This document shows positions 11,393 to 23,179 of a stretch of 64,000 nucleotides of DNA, in pieces. This DNA comes from Conchocele bisecta (lineage: Eukaryota > Mollusca > Bivalvia > Lucinida > Thyasiridae). Position numbers and translations under genes: made by a program. Within the stretch, counting starts at the first letter, position 1. Each line of letters opens with the position of its first letter. The notes below the pieces were generated by a model that saw only the letters and a list, made by a program, of their open reading frames with translations, was not told where the DNA came from and did not search any database. Where the stretch lies: assembly GCA_029237695.1 (NCBI GenBank), contig CM055267.1, positions 11,001,043-11,065,042 of the forward strand. The letters run 5' to 3'.

Positions 11393-12238
11393 TTCTACCA
11401 ATATATCCAAACATATGTACAAATGCGGTCATTTTTGTTTCAAATATCTGTTTACTATTATTGTAAAACTTGAACTAAAATGAATATATTGACATTTGTA
11501 ACAATATATTATGTAAATATGCTATATTGATTAGGAAGGAAAATTACAATATAAAATGTATTGAATAAAATGGAATGATGCCAGTGGATTAGCCCTGCAG
11601 TCATGGCCAGCGCAAATGTACCTTAGTTACCAGCATAGTCTCGGATCGGTCTGTGCATCCGTGCATTCTGATCAGAGCCTACGCTAATCACCATTCCATA
11701 AACATAACATGGTTTATGGGAATATATAGAATTTATGATGAACCCCTGGGTTTTTTAACGCAGTGGTTTATATATACAAACGCTAATGCTATATATGTAT
11801 ACAGGTTTTGGTTGCACGGGTAAAAATGTATGTCAGAACTGTTTATATACCATATTCCATTATATTTTATTTCTCCTGATTATCATTTTGCTTTGTGTTG
11901 TTTTAGTTTGATTCATGGTGACATGATCTGATCGTTCACTGATGGGAATGTATCCTGTAATGTCCTGCATTATTCATTGTTACACTTGTTTTCCGGAATA
12001 AAACATATTTTATCATGTGTTTGGCCAGTGTATGTTCTGGTCAGCATATGCACGTTGTATACACATAAAGACACCAGGTCATTAGACTGATTAAACTATA
12101 TGTAAATGATGCAGATCCTCATGAGACGATAATGTGAAAATATAAATTATCAGTATGTCTTGACCAAATGCACAGGTGTTTGGAAGGGTCTGCATGAACT
12201 ATAGACCATGTCTAAGTTGTTGTAACACACAAAATCAT
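11393..12238. other. Intergenic, nothing firm
   Basis: A short block near 11640-11700 (GGTCTGTGCATCCGTGCATT) resembles the core of the MITE at 40632. No gene seen. Confidence 0.35.
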
Positions 12239-12248
12239 TACACCGTGT

Positions 12249-12563
12249 GGGGTTCATCCTTATCGGAATCCCGACGGTTTGGCCCTCACATACGTCTTTG
12301 GCATTTTGTATGTGACAGTTGAATCTGGTTATACCCCTTATGTGAGTATTACGATATTGTAATCCTATTTTAGGGGAAGGGGCCAAGTGACTTTGGTGTG
12401 GTATGGACCTGGCACCAGGTCAGGTTATTCTAATTTCAGGGCTGAATATATTTGTTCTTGATGTAAATATTCCGTTCTGATTTTGGGATTTTCCCCCCAA
12501 TCCAGCAGGTTAAAATGGAATCGAACCCGTTTACCCGGCCAACACTAATAAACAAACAAACAA
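12249..12563 (+). mobile_element. SINE-like retroelement, AAAC-tailed family
   Basis: Flanked by the 10-bp duplication TACACCGTGT (12239-12248 and 12564-12573). Contains the GACCTGGCACCAGGTCAGG core and TTTTGGGATTTTCCCCCCAA, and ends AATAAACAAACAAACAA. It is 5'-truncated relative to the copy at 1519. Confidence 0.8.
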
Positions 12564-12573
12564 TACACCGTGT

Positions 12574-13147
12574 CATTACATGTACTTACATAAATACAAC
12601 AGGGATATAGCTCCCAACATCCCAATTGAATCGGCCAGTGGAAGAAGGGAGAGGGGGTTCTAGCCCACGCAGTGAAGGAACCAGCCCCTTTATTCCACTG
12701 ACCCCTTCACTTACTGGTACTGTTCATGTATTAATTAGTATGTAATTACAGTTTTAGTTGCCTGCAAGCGCTCATATGATCTTCATTCATGCTTTGTATC
12801 TTATTTGTTTATAACAATGGTCTGGATAGATACTATAGTTGTGTTGTTTGATTTGTTTGTACCGAAAGACGTCTTCCTAATAGAGAATAGTATGTTAGTG
12901 CCGTGCATGGGGAAAATATCTGGCAACTTAGGAAACAGGATGGGTGAGGCTCTGCCGACATTACAAATAGCTTTAAAATGCTAAAAATAACCGCAGCCGC
13001 ATCCTCAAAATCTGAGAATTGACTAGTATGACGAACCCACATATTCATACGCAGTGATTATGTCGTTTTGACAGGATATCAAAAATGTTTCACGGCACAT
13101 ACGCACTGTGTTGACGGGATAAAATGCCATTTTCTTCCCCATTGCTG
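12574..13147. other. Intergenic, nothing recognised
   Basis: No gene or known repeat family seen. Confidence 0.35.
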
Positions 13148-13526
13148 TGGTGGTTGGGAGCATGCAATGGGTAATTATAAACGATTGTGCCGGAATCCTG
13201 ACCGAGGCCTGGTTTGACCCTCCGGTACGTCTTTGGCATTCTGGTATGTGATGAGAGTTGAATCTGGTTATACGGTTATTCCTAATTCTATTACTTTTAG
13301 GGGACGGGGCCAAGTCACGTTGGTGTGGTATGGACCTGGCACCATGTCGGGTTATTTTAATTTCAGGACTGAATATATTTTTTTTCCGATGCAAATATTC
13401 TGTTTAGATTTTGGGATTTTCCCCTCAATGCAGCAGGATAAATGCGGAATCGGACTCGTTGGCATGACCTTAAATGACCTTAGCTGTTGATAGGGGGTAA
13501 GACTTGCACGCCAATAAATTAAATCT
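13148..13526 (+). mobile_element. SINE-like retroelement, AAAC-tailed family
   Basis: Has the GTGGTGGTTGGGAGCATGC head, GACCTGGCACCATGTCGGG, TTTTGGGATTTTCCCCTCAA and CCTTAGCTGTTGATAGG blocks, with a decayed tail. Confidence 0.65.
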
Positions 13527-14052
13527 TCCTCATTGCACCTAGCAATGCCTTCCCCAAGCGGTATGGATTGGCAGGAGGGCCAGCCACGAGGATGTAAGCA
13601 AAATAAAGTAACATCAAATCATAGTCAAATTTCCACCTCCTAATTTGGGTGAGAAATGCGGAGCTAGCGAGAAAAATGTGCCCCGGTCGGGACATAGTTA
13701 TTACTCTTGGTCAAAAATTTTGTTTCAGCGTGTTTATTGTCAAAGTCATCGCTGGGGCATCCGTGTTCTATGAACACATTTCTAGTTTTCATCCTTTAGA
13801 TGACATTTTTTGGCAAAATAAACTTTCATTTACCATTATCTGACGTACCCATTGGCATTATTATGCTTTTTACATCACATGTATATATCCGTACTTGCGA
13901 TCAGGGGTGATAACCGTGTTACAAATTTAACCGAAACAAAGATTATCTCTATTTATTGCTTGATGTGCAATGATCATACTTTATAATATGTCGATAACAA
14001 TATTTATTCAGGTGATTTAATTGATATAGATAATTTAAAAAATGCCCTGCCT

Positions 14053-14425
14053 CATTTTGGGGTTTAACGGCCTATCAACAGCTAAGGTCATTTAAGGCCG
14101 GGTCAATGGGTTTAGTACTAAATCCCATATATTACCTGCACAAGTGCATGTACATGTTCAAGTACATGTACACATGGGGGGGAAATCCCAAAATAAGAAC
14201 TGAATATTTACAATAACAAAACTATATATTCAGCCCTGAAATCAGAATAATCTTGATCTGATGCCAGGTCCTCGCCACACCAGAATCACTTGGCCCCTCC
14301 CAAAAGCAGTAGGATCAGTAATAATCTTACTACTTTTATAATCAAAACAGGGATATCGGGATTCTGGTAAAGAAGAATCACAACATAAATGTACCATTCG
14401 CATACTCCCAACCAACCACCAAAGT
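14053..14425 (-). mobile_element. SINE-like retroelement, AAAC-tailed family, reverse orientation
   Basis: Reads as the reverse complement of the other copies: GGCCTATCAACAGCTAAGG at the left, GTCCTCGCCACACCAG in the middle, and CTCCCAACCAACCACC at the right end. Sits in a TTAA-MITE fragment. Confidence 0.65.
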
Positions 14426-14560
14426 TATTTATAGGAACTAAATAAGTATATACGTGTGTAACCATTCCATCAATTTAAAAAAGCTATACAGCTATAATCA
14501 TTTAGTAATATTTAATTTACTGATAGAGACGCGCATTTATATCAGGATATTTTGATAAAA

Positions 14561-14845
14561 CCCCAATAAACAAACAAATATCCCTGGTTTGACCATCCGG
14601 TACATATTTGGCTTTCTGGTACGTGAGAGTTGAATCCGGTTATACCCACTATAAAAGTAATAATATTAGTAATACTCCTATTACTTTTGGTGTGGTGAGG
14701 ACCTGGCACCAGGTCAGGTTATTCTAATTTCAGGGCTGAATATATATTTTATCTAAATATTCAGTTCTGATTTTGGGATTTACACCCATCACAACATCTA
14801 AAATGCCCTTAGCTGTTGACAGGCCGTTAAACACCATCAATTCAA
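14561..14845 (+). mobile_element. SINE-like retroelement, AAAC-tailed family, partial
   Basis: Contains CCTGGCACCAGGTCAGG, TTTTGGGATTTACACCC and GGCCGTTAAACACCATC. Begins after an (AAAC)n stretch that may be the tail of a lost older copy. Confidence 0.6.
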
Positions 14846-15260
14846 ATTAATCCTATAAAGAACACTTTGTGCTTTATCGATGGGACACCAACTTTAACAA
14901 CAAGATAGCCGCGGGCTGGTGTTCTATTGGCGAATATGTAACATTATCCTCAGTTGTGGTCCGACTTCACTATTGATTGGTTAGTTTTATGTCTGTTGGT
15001 ATGTGGTCGCTTAACAACAATACAAACATACATGTACAGTAACTGGAGGCCGCGTCACGCCACCCAGTTCAGTAAACGGTGCATGCCTATGTTGCACAGG
15101 TTTGTCTAATACACTGCCACTGGTGGGCCAACTGTTGTCGCGCCATCTTATATGCTTTGTTTCACAAGATAGACCAATTAAATAACGTATGTAGAATGTA
15201 CCTTCCGGAATGATTTTGGATATTTCTGATATCGTGTTTATCCCACACCCCCACACCCCC

Positions 15261-15832
15261 ACTCCCCTATACGCTAGCAAGGGGGTATATTGCGTTGCTC
15301 TTGAGGTTCCGTCCGTCCGTATACATTTACGTCGAAACGTTTGTAAGAGTTTCTCCAGCATATAATATCTTCAATATTACTCGAAGGATTGTTTCGATAC
15401 TTGGATACTTGAATCACCTGAACATTTGTCACACACTCGTGCCACCATTAACACGACCTTGACCTTGCTCACCTTCGAAATGTCGCTGAAACACTTAGCC
15501 ATTGTGTTACGTCGAAAAGTTTGTAAGAGTTTCTCCATCATGTAATATCTTCAACATTACTTGAAGGATTGCTTTAATATGTTGACACTTTATTCACCTG
15601 GACATGTGTAACACAAACACACTACCAATTACATGACCTTGACCTTTGTGACCTTCAAAATGGTGCTGAAACACTTTGTTTTATGTTAAAACCTTTGTAA
15701 GACTTTCTCAAATGACTTTGAAATTTGTGTAAATTTAAAGTTCCTTTTTACACACACTCTAGTACATTTTGTATCTAGAGTCCAGTATGCCATGGGGGCA
15801 TGTCCACGGTTTACAAACATAATTTCTAGTTC
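15261..15832 (+). mobile_element. Helentron-like satellite element, 175-bp monomer family with reversed AGGTCA
   Basis: The head is CCCCTATACGCTAGCAAGGG + GGTATA hairpin, then CCGTCCGTCC. About 2.5 monomers follow, marked by GTAAGAGTTTCTCCA, CTTGAAGGATTG and CACACTCGTGCCACC. GACCTTGACCTT (the reverse complement of AAGGTCAAGGTC) is present at about 15461 and 15639. The tail is GGGGGCATGTCCACGG...TTTCTAGTT. A decayed relative lies at 45266-45740. Confidence 0.55.
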
Positions 15833-16375
15833 ATGCATATTTATAGGTTTGGTTAAAAGACTGGTTGAAATTTACTAAGACGCAAACGTTACCATTTAGC
15901 CGGATGATTGCAGTTTATGGGAAAGTATGTATATAGCCAACATCTGTATATTTGAAAGTTATAGCAACCATATTATAGTATCGGTCATAATATACATTCA
16001 GTTCTAATTGTGCTGCAAGTGCACAGCAAAATGTCTAATTCCCGCAATGCACCAGCAGTTAACAGACACAGTCGCCACATTGGTGTTCCGTATGTCGTAG
16101 TCGGGGGTGGAGTTGCATTTAGGTAAAAAGACCCGGGCCTGCACATCATTTTGACAAAACAAGCTTACGGATGTAGATTAAAATATCTTGATAAATTGGC
16201 GAAAAAGTGCTTTATAATTCCATGAACGCAGGATTTGGAATATCCTTTAAAAACTACCCCTAGCGAACTCTCGCTACGCTCTGTCGTAAATAGTTTTCAT
16301 GCACGTAAATTGATGCCTGGCTACGCGCCTGGCAGTTTCACCCCTCAAATGGATGGCCGGCCGGGAAACAGCACA

Positions 16376-16897
16376 TTACCAGTTGTAACAATTGGCGACA
16401 CGTCACAGTGATCCTCTTGTACATTTACTCGGTGTATTACGTCATTTGTAACAGTTGGCGACAGTGACCCTCTTGTACATTCACTTGGTATATTACGTCA
16501 TTTGTAACAGTTGGCGACAGTGACCCTCTTGTACATTCACTCGGTATATGACGACATGTCATTTGTAACAGTTGGCGACAGTGACCCTCTTGTACATTCA
16601 CTTGGTATATTACGTCATTTGTAACAGTTGGCGACAGTGACCCTCTTGTACATTCACTTGGTATATTACGTCATTTGTAAACAGTTGCGACAGTGACCCT
16701 CTTGTACATTCACTCGGTATATTACGACATGTCATTTGTAACAATTGGTGACAGTGACCCTCTTGTACATTCACTTGGTATATTACGTCATTTGTAACAG
16801 TTGGCGACAGTGACCCTCTTGTACATTCACTCGGTATATTACGACATGTCATTTGTAACAATTGGTGACAGCGACCCTCTTGTACATTCACTCGGTA
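16376..16897 (+). repeat. Minisatellite of about 58 bp, nine units
   Basis: Each unit carries TTTGTAACAGTTGGCGACAG, then TGACCCTCTTGTACATTCAC and a GGTATATTACGTCA end. Some units have an extra ACGACATG, making two alternating length classes. Open frames in it are a by-product of the repeat. Confidence 0.9.
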
Positions 16898-17702
16898 TGG
16901 TTGGATTCTCGTCGTTTGGATAACGGCAGTTAGCCAACTTTACTGACTGGATGGCGAACATCGTACGTCTGATCTGGGGCTACGATGGTCGCAGATGTCG
17001 TAAGGTACCTTGTCACAGTTGGGGGCCAAATATCCAATATGTGTACATTTTCGTTTCTTTTTCTTGTCGTCTTAGGTGCAGTTACTGCAGTTGACAAAGA
17101 CATATATATCTAGTTCACTGCGCGGAATTGAATTGTTAATCGGTCTCCACTATATATAACCATTCTGTCTTGATAATAGCAGTTCATTATTAATCTAGAG
17201 GCCAACAGCCGGGGTAGCACGTGGACACATCGAGTAAGTAGCTGATGTTTGACGCACCGGGTCACACACAATTAAAGGGGCCGTGATGGAGTCGGCTCCT
17301 TTATCACGCTGACCACCACCCAACCCCCACTCCCTACCCCACCATTCAAATACAACATATAGTGTTGCCTTAAATGCACTGTGTCTCGGACATTAATGTG
17401 CTGTTTGTCAATTTACGACTCGGCCATGCCCTGTGCTATACATGTATATCAACTAAATCAAATTCCATGAAGTTGTTTTATTCTACTGTCTACTCTCATA
17501 GAGGGGAGATATTTGTGAAGCATAACGCGTTGTGAAATGATCATTCTATACCACGTATATAAATAGATTCTCATTCCAGACAATAGTTTAATTACTGTAA
17601 ATACAAATTAGTAACTATGGATTGGAAAACAAATATATCGCGATCGCATAGATGTTTTACTAACCATTTAATCACTTCCTGCGCCTACCCGAGACCAGTG
17701 CT
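16898..17702. other. Intergenic, nothing recognised
   Basis: No gene or repeat family recognised before the TTAA MITE begins. Confidence 0.35.
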
Positions 17703-18212
17703 TTAAATGTACATGCCCACTCAATAGGCACACAATGTTCTTTATAGGAATTAAATAAGTGTATAATTGTGTCTATTCCACCAGTTCTAAAAATTACAAG
17801 TGCCCGCTATGCGGATGTAATCATTGAGTAATATTTATTTTACTGATAGTGACTCGCGGTGGTATCACGCTATTTGCATGCGCAAATATTTCTACTAATT
17901 AAATGCGTCACCTGAAAAAATTAATATGTTCGATACATTATAAAGTATGATCATTGCACATCAAACAATTAATACAGAGAATAAATAGTAATGTCCGTTA
18001 ACATGTTAAGGAAACACGGTTATCGCCCCTGATATGAATGTAAATTTACTTCTGATATCAAAAAAGTATAATAATTCAAATCAATACGTGGGGTAACGGT
18101 GTATAGCGGGCACACGTAATCTTTAGAACTGATGGAATAGTGACACAAGTATACACTTATTTAATTCCTATAAAGAACACTTCGTGCATACTGAGTGGGC
18201 ATGTGCCTTTAA
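17703..18212 (+). mobile_element. TTAA-flanked MITE, intact copy
   Basis: 510 bp between TTAA sites (17703-17706 and 18209-18212). The terminal inverted repeats exceed 60 bp; the right one reads TTAAAGGCACATGCCCACT when reversed, and both continue as GTTCTTTATAGGAATTAAAT. Internal landmarks are GACTCGCGGTGGTATCA and GATAACCGTGTTTCC in reverse. Non-coding. TTAA targets are typical of piggyBac-type transposases; that class is an inference. Confidence 0.8.
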
Positions 18213-18687
18213 GACCCGCGGCATTCATGGGCCGGGGTAACAGCTGGTGTGACCACTGTCTGCACCACAGGTATGTATACACGGTGAGTGGGTTCCTGTC
18301 GGCGCCGCAATCGACCCGTTATTGATATTGGAAACTCCACAGGGACATACGCGATAGAATGAATGTGTTTTAGACGTTTGTTTAATCGTAAACAGGGGTA
18401 TTCAAAATGTAACGCAATTTAGGTTGCTGCAGCCGACATACTTTTTGTAATTCCGAAAATATAAGCAGCCTTAATGTATGGTGCAGGGCATTTGCAGAAA
18501 TATACTACATTGTATTAATAATTACACCAGTTGTACACATTGTGGTGAATTAAAAAAAAAGTGCAGTCATTTATACGTGGAGCTGGAGGTTATCAGAAAT
18601 ATATTAAAAAATATAAAAAAAATAATATATGGATACAAAAATTAAATAACTAGAAATATTCCGATAACGAAATAAACGATTCCGATA

Positions 18688-18819
18688 CGAATAAACCTGA
18701 ATTAATTGGTGGCCATAGCTGAGTAAAACACATGTAGAATTGGTGGTAACGCCAGTCCAGGGGGCCGTTCTACATGTGTTTTACTCAGCGATGGCCACCA
18801 ATTAATTCAGGTTTATTCG
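18688..18819. repeat. Inverted repeat, 50-bp arms
   Basis: CGAATAAACCTGAATTAATT leads the left arm, with the mirror at the right end; GGTGGCCAT and CACATGTAGAA also pair. A 30-bp spacer with GGTAACGCCAGTCC separates the arms. Directly right of it, GTCGTACGGAGTTTAGTGAA is the end of the CGTTTCACTAAACTTCGTAC MITE family seen at 20.4 and 30.3 kb. Confidence 0.7.
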
Positions 18820-18849
18820 TTTTAGTCGTACGGAGTTTAGTGAAACGGC

Positions 18850-20230
18850 TCCCAGGTACAGGTACTCGGGTGTGTCGGAACAATGCTCTCGCAGTCTTTA
18901 TGGCTATAGAGAGACTGAGGCGAAAAGTAAGCGTCTGAATTACAGACATACGACAACAACATATTAATCAAAGTACTGAAAGTACTGAACATAGGGTACT
19001 ACAAGAATTCCGCCACGGAAGCGGTGTCGCGCCTGAAAATGCCTTGTCGGTACAAAACAATGTTGTAGCAGGATTTTTGTTAAAGTTTCTGCATTACTTT
19101 GATATCGCCATGTTTACTACTGTTTTGTGAATGAAATAGTTGGCCCCGGATCGAGTATATTAAAACATACAAATGACGTCATTGGGGAAACGTATGGAAG
19201 CCCAAACTTGTTAGAATTTGTTTTTGTCGTATTTTCAGTACTTGCATTAATATGGGTATTAATCTACGCTGGATGTGTTATACTGTCATTAATTTGTTCC
19301 CTGACTGTAATTTATCTCTTCCTGACTTATTGACCCCCTTCCCTGAACGTAGAATTGACACTCATGTTGGCGTATATTGGCCACCATAGACAAATGTCAA
19401 TCGACGTCCATATCCACTATGCATATGGTAGATGGTGGCGGGGGGGGGGATATTTCCTAGGAAAATACTTCCCCAATCACCTGCTATTCTTCTCCTCTAC
19501 AAAGAGACATTCACATCCACTTTGCATATGGTAGATGGTGTGGGGGGGGGTATTTCCTAGGAAAATCCCCCCCCCCCACCAATACATGCCACATGCTGTC
19601 TGTTCTACACCAACATATCAGGCAGAATTCGTTTGTGTGTTGAATGCGTCGCGTGTTTATCCGGTGGAGAGTATTCGGAGGAGAGTTAACTCTGCCGAAA
19701 ACAATAGCATGTTACTAAATTTAGCGATGACCGCACGATTTTTGACGCAAATGGGGGCAAATAACAACTTGAAAGCGTAACAAAATAATCCGATGTATTT
19801 GTGTACGTAGAACATCCGTTTCCGTTGTTGATATTGTTCAGTGCAAGTAGTTTTTCATAATATTATTTTCAATTAGCGATTGCGTATGACAGTTAAACGT
19901 TGAGTAACACAGTGCATTTTGTTGTTATTGTTATTCCAAGATATCACTACGGACTAGCCCATCGAAGGGGGGGAGGGGGTCTGGGGCGTGGCTAACTGTC
20001 CGATGCGATTCCAATACATAGGTTACCCTATGTGAAAATCTAAAGATGTGAAAGTTCTAAAATTAGATTGAATCCAAGACCCCAGGACAATGTTCGCATT
20101 ATTTCTCTGGTGTGTGTATACTCGTATGTCACCAGCGGATTCAATACACACTGTACGTGTATTGTAATTGTATTTCTTTTATCAACGTGTATTCGCACAT
20201 GATGTCCGGTGTACCTTTGCCAGTATGTTA
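18850..20230. other. Intergenic, with a 100-bp tandem duplication
   Basis: GCATATGGTAGATGGTG, a G run, then ATTTCCTAGGAAAAT occur twice (about 19403-19470 and 19505-19570). The short hydrophobic frame at 19127-19333 has no recognisable family, and I do not call it a gene. Confidence 0.4.
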
Positions 20231-20292
20231 TGATTACAATAACATGTCTTGTTCGATGTACATTGTATATTGAACAAGACACGTTATTGTAA
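20231..20292. repeat. Short hairpin
   Basis: ATTACAATAACATGTCTTGT pairs with ACAAGACACGTTATTGTAAT across a loop of about 20 bases containing GTACATTGTAT. Confidence 0.6.
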
Positions 20293-20363
20293 TACAAATA
20301 CATGTACATGTATATTGGAAACATGGCTGTATCAGTAACCCTGACTATACAGAGTTTCTGGTG

Positions 20364-21066
20364 CCTGTTTCGCTAAACTTCGTACGACTAAAATGTTCGT
20401 AAGTGCAACATTATGATAGTCTGTAAACTTCACATTAAAGGTGCATGCCCACGCAGTAGGTTATAATATAGTGATACAGATACTTTTGTATATTCTGTAC
20501 GTTTGACATTTTCTGGCAAAATAAACATTCATTCACAATTATCCCACGTAGTGATTGGCATTATTATACATTTTATTTTAGACAAAAAAATCACACTTAT
20601 ATCAGGGGCGATAACCGTGTTTCCTTAAAATGTTAACGGACATTACTATTTATTCTCTGTAGTTATGTTTTGATGTGCAATGATCATACTTTATAATCGG
20701 TCGAAAATATTATGTTTTCAGGTGACGCATTTCATTAGTATAAATAAGTAAATATATCATGCCTCAATTGCATATGAAAATAGCCTGATACCAACGCGCG
20801 TCATTATCAGGAAAATAAATATTACTAAATGATTATATCTGTTTTCCGGGCATTTGTAATTTTTAGAACTGGTGGAATAGTGACACAATTATACACTTAT
20901 TTAATTCCTATAAAGAACATTTTGTACTTACTGAGTGGGCATGTACCGTTAACGATGTTTTCTTGTTGGATTTACATTTAAATGTAAGCCCATCAATTGA
21001 AATTTCCAGACTATCCTAAATTTGCACTTACGAAAATTTTAGTCGCACGAAGATTAGTGAAACGCC
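20364..21066. mobile_element. CGTTTCACTAAACTTCGTAC MITE, split by a TTAA MITE
   Basis: Left part CGCTAAACTTCGTACGACTA...CTTCACA and right part CGATGTTTTCTTG...AGTCGCACGAAGATTAGTGAA match the uninterrupted copy at 30250-30434. The intervening 0.5 kb is the TTAA MITE listed next. Confidence 0.75.
20435..20952 (-). mobile_element. TTAA-flanked MITE inserted in another MITE
   Basis: Bounded by TTAA at 20435-20438 and 20949-20952, with TTAAAGGTGCATGCCCACG at the left and GTGGGCATGTACCGTTAA at the right. The unfilled host site in the 30.3-kb copy reads TTTCACATTAGCAATGC, so a single TTA(A/G)-like site was duplicated on entry. Confidence 0.8.
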
Positions 21067-21679
21067 CCCGCCCCACCTAGAAAAAATCAGCGATAATATC
21101 TGGTTTTTAATATAAACTAAAATTGATAATGATGTTTTTCAGTCACTTGTGCCCTTGACTTAGAGAAAATTGGCAATATTGTCGGCATCACAAATTTGTG
21201 TCGCGCGTATTTCCAAAATGTGTTTGCCAAATTTTACAGGAATGTTTGTCACTATGTGCAGTTGTGCACCTGGGCTTTTTGATGCGGATTTTTTATTCAT
21301 GTAGTATTGGCAGAGTTATGGCCCTTGACATGTGAAAATTGCATACGGTGTCTCTTTTTATTTAATTATCTCCCAATACACAGCTAACTTAAGCAGAAAA
21401 ACAAGGTATCTACATATATGTTGTTCTTGCCTTCAATTCTAATTTTCCAAATACATATAACTTTTTGTTAACAGAGTTTTTGTCTGAAACACAGCCCTCT
21501 AGTCTATTGCATTCACTTTTCGAACAGCCCTCGTATATTTATTTATTTGTCTGACGGGAAGGAATGGTGGTTAATATCTGGACTGGATACAATAATTCAA
21601 TTCAGTTTTTAAAACAAATGTTCAAGATAATTGCGACTTGAATATTGGATAAGGTAATTATAATGGACACATTTGAACG
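21067..21679. other. Intergenic, nothing recognised
   Basis: No gene or shared repeat recognised. Confidence 0.35.
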
Positions 21680-21681
21680 TA

Positions 21682-21966
21682 CGGAGCCCCGCAGGGGACG
21701 TAGAATTCTTTTTTTTTATTAACTCGTTCCCACGAAATAACAATTCGTTCCCACAAAATATCAATTCGTTCCCTCATTTTAACAATTCGTTTCCTCATTT
21801 AACAATTCGTTCCCACGGGAACGAATTGTTAATTCGAGGGAACTAATTGTTATATCGTGGGAACGAATTGTTAATTCGAGGGAACGAATTGTTAAATTGA
21901 GGGAACGAATTGTTATTTCGTGGGAACGAATTAATAAACAAAATCCATGTCCCCTGCGGGGCTCCG
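21682..21966. mobile_element. TA-flanked MITE with internal AACGAATTGTTA repeats
   Basis: The ends are inverted: CGGAGCCCCGCAGGGGAC at the left and its complement at the right, with TA on both sides (21680-21681 and 21967-21968). Inside, a 20-23-bp unit containing GTTCCCACGAAATAACAATT recurs about five times in one orientation, then about five times mirrored, so the element is a palindrome built from tandem repeats. Confidence 0.8.
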
Positions 21967-22129
21967 TATGAACGACCGTGAATCTGGTTGAAATGTGTTA
22001 ATTTCTGTTTTAGTCTATTATTCACCCTTGTATAGATGCTACAATCATGAATCTGATATACGAATCAATCTGCATCGACCAGTTTGTTTTACTGTGACAG
22101 TCTAAATGGTTAGTTACATGATTTGTTAT

Positions 22130-22461
22130 GCCATCGCAACTAGTTTGGGATGTTAGGGCATTACAAGTGAGGTTTGGTTCACATTCTTCCAAAATCACCA
22201 ATTTTGGTACAGACGTCGCCCATACCCTACTGTTTCGATTTTTGATGGGCGCCAAGACGGGCGCCACTTGGGGCCGCCATATTTGCGAAATCCAATATGG
22301 CCACCATTCGGATTAGAAATCAATCGTAGGTAAAAACCAAAAGGGCTAGAACCATGAGTAATACCACTAAATATGGGTATTCGGGGTCGTCGATTCTGAT
22401 TCTGGTCTTATTTCGACGATTTGTGGTCAATTTCGCCACTCAAGGTCATCTTCAAGGTCAA
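22130..22461 (+). repeat. Left inverted repeat of the 22-26.7 kb element
   Basis: Pairs with 26340-26680 in reverse orientation. It contains CTTCAAGGTCAA, which became the SINE's target duplication at 22450-22461. Confidence 0.6.
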
Positions 22462-22931
22462 GCCCCGTGCAGGCACCGGGGCGGGATCAACTGATCCTGA
22501 GAATAGTGCTGCAGTAGCCATTGCTTGTCGTAAAAGGCGATTAAACTGGCTTAACGATTGTGTTCATACTTTCCGGAACCCACTATACCGGATTTGGCCC
22601 TCATGTGCATTTTTGGCTTTCTTGTATGTGAGAGTTGAGTCAGGCTATGCCCCATATATAAAAGTAAGATTAGCGCTAATCCTATTACTTTTAGGGAATG
22701 GGATAAATGATGCTGGTGTGGCGAGGGCCTGGCACCAGATCAGGTTGTTCTAATTTCAGGACTGAATATATATTTTGATTGTAAATATTGAGTTCTGAAG
22801 TTGGGATTTACCCCCCTCGGACAGGTGGATACGGGACTCGACCCCGTTGACCCGTCTGCATGTAGACTCCCTGAGGCTTGTACCTCTATGTCAGAAAAGC
22901 GGACGTTAAACCCTATTCACTCACTCACTCA
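22462..22931 (+). mobile_element. SINE-like retroelement, TCAC-tailed family, copy 2
   Basis: Nearly identical to 10469-10938 over its whole length. Flanked by CTTCAAGGTCAA (22450-22461 and 22932-22943). Inserted in the left inverted repeat of the decayed transposon, so it is younger. Confidence 0.85.
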
Positions 22932-23179
22932 CTTCAAGGTCAAATTCTGGTCGAAGTTTGAGTTTTAGGGGTTTCACATAACAAATTCCCAAACATTTAA
23001 ATGACCATTTACAATTATTAATATTAGCTTTATTTCGCACTGGTTTGAGATCTTCCTCACATACATCGTTTGTTAAACAGACGTAAACCACATTTTAATC
23101 AATCAATAATATATGTTTGCGTGACTTCGCTCGCTGGACCCTCACCTCCGCCCTTTGACCCCCTCATATGTGCTAAAAT

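Larger units (their letters stand above)
13735..14900. repeat. Mosaic of TTAA-MITE fragments, a satellite-element end and two SINEs
   Basis: At 13744-13785 is a GTGTTCTATGAACAC hairpin followed by TTTCTAGTT, also seen near 56770 and likely the 3' end of another satellite element. 13786-14050 is the 3' half of the TTAA MITE in reverse (GATAACCGTGTT, ATGATCATACTTTATAAT). 14430-14560 is a MITE 5' half in forward orientation, and about 14846-14890 is a MITE end. SINE-like copies split these pieces. Confidence 0.5.

Noticed and set aside
16610..16891. 93-codon minus-strand frame
   Set aside because: Created by the 58-bp minisatellite.
19127..19333. 68-codon hydrophobic frame, possible small membrane protein
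   Set aside because: AT-rich DNA often gives Leu/Ile/Phe-rich frames; there is no family, splice or start evidence.
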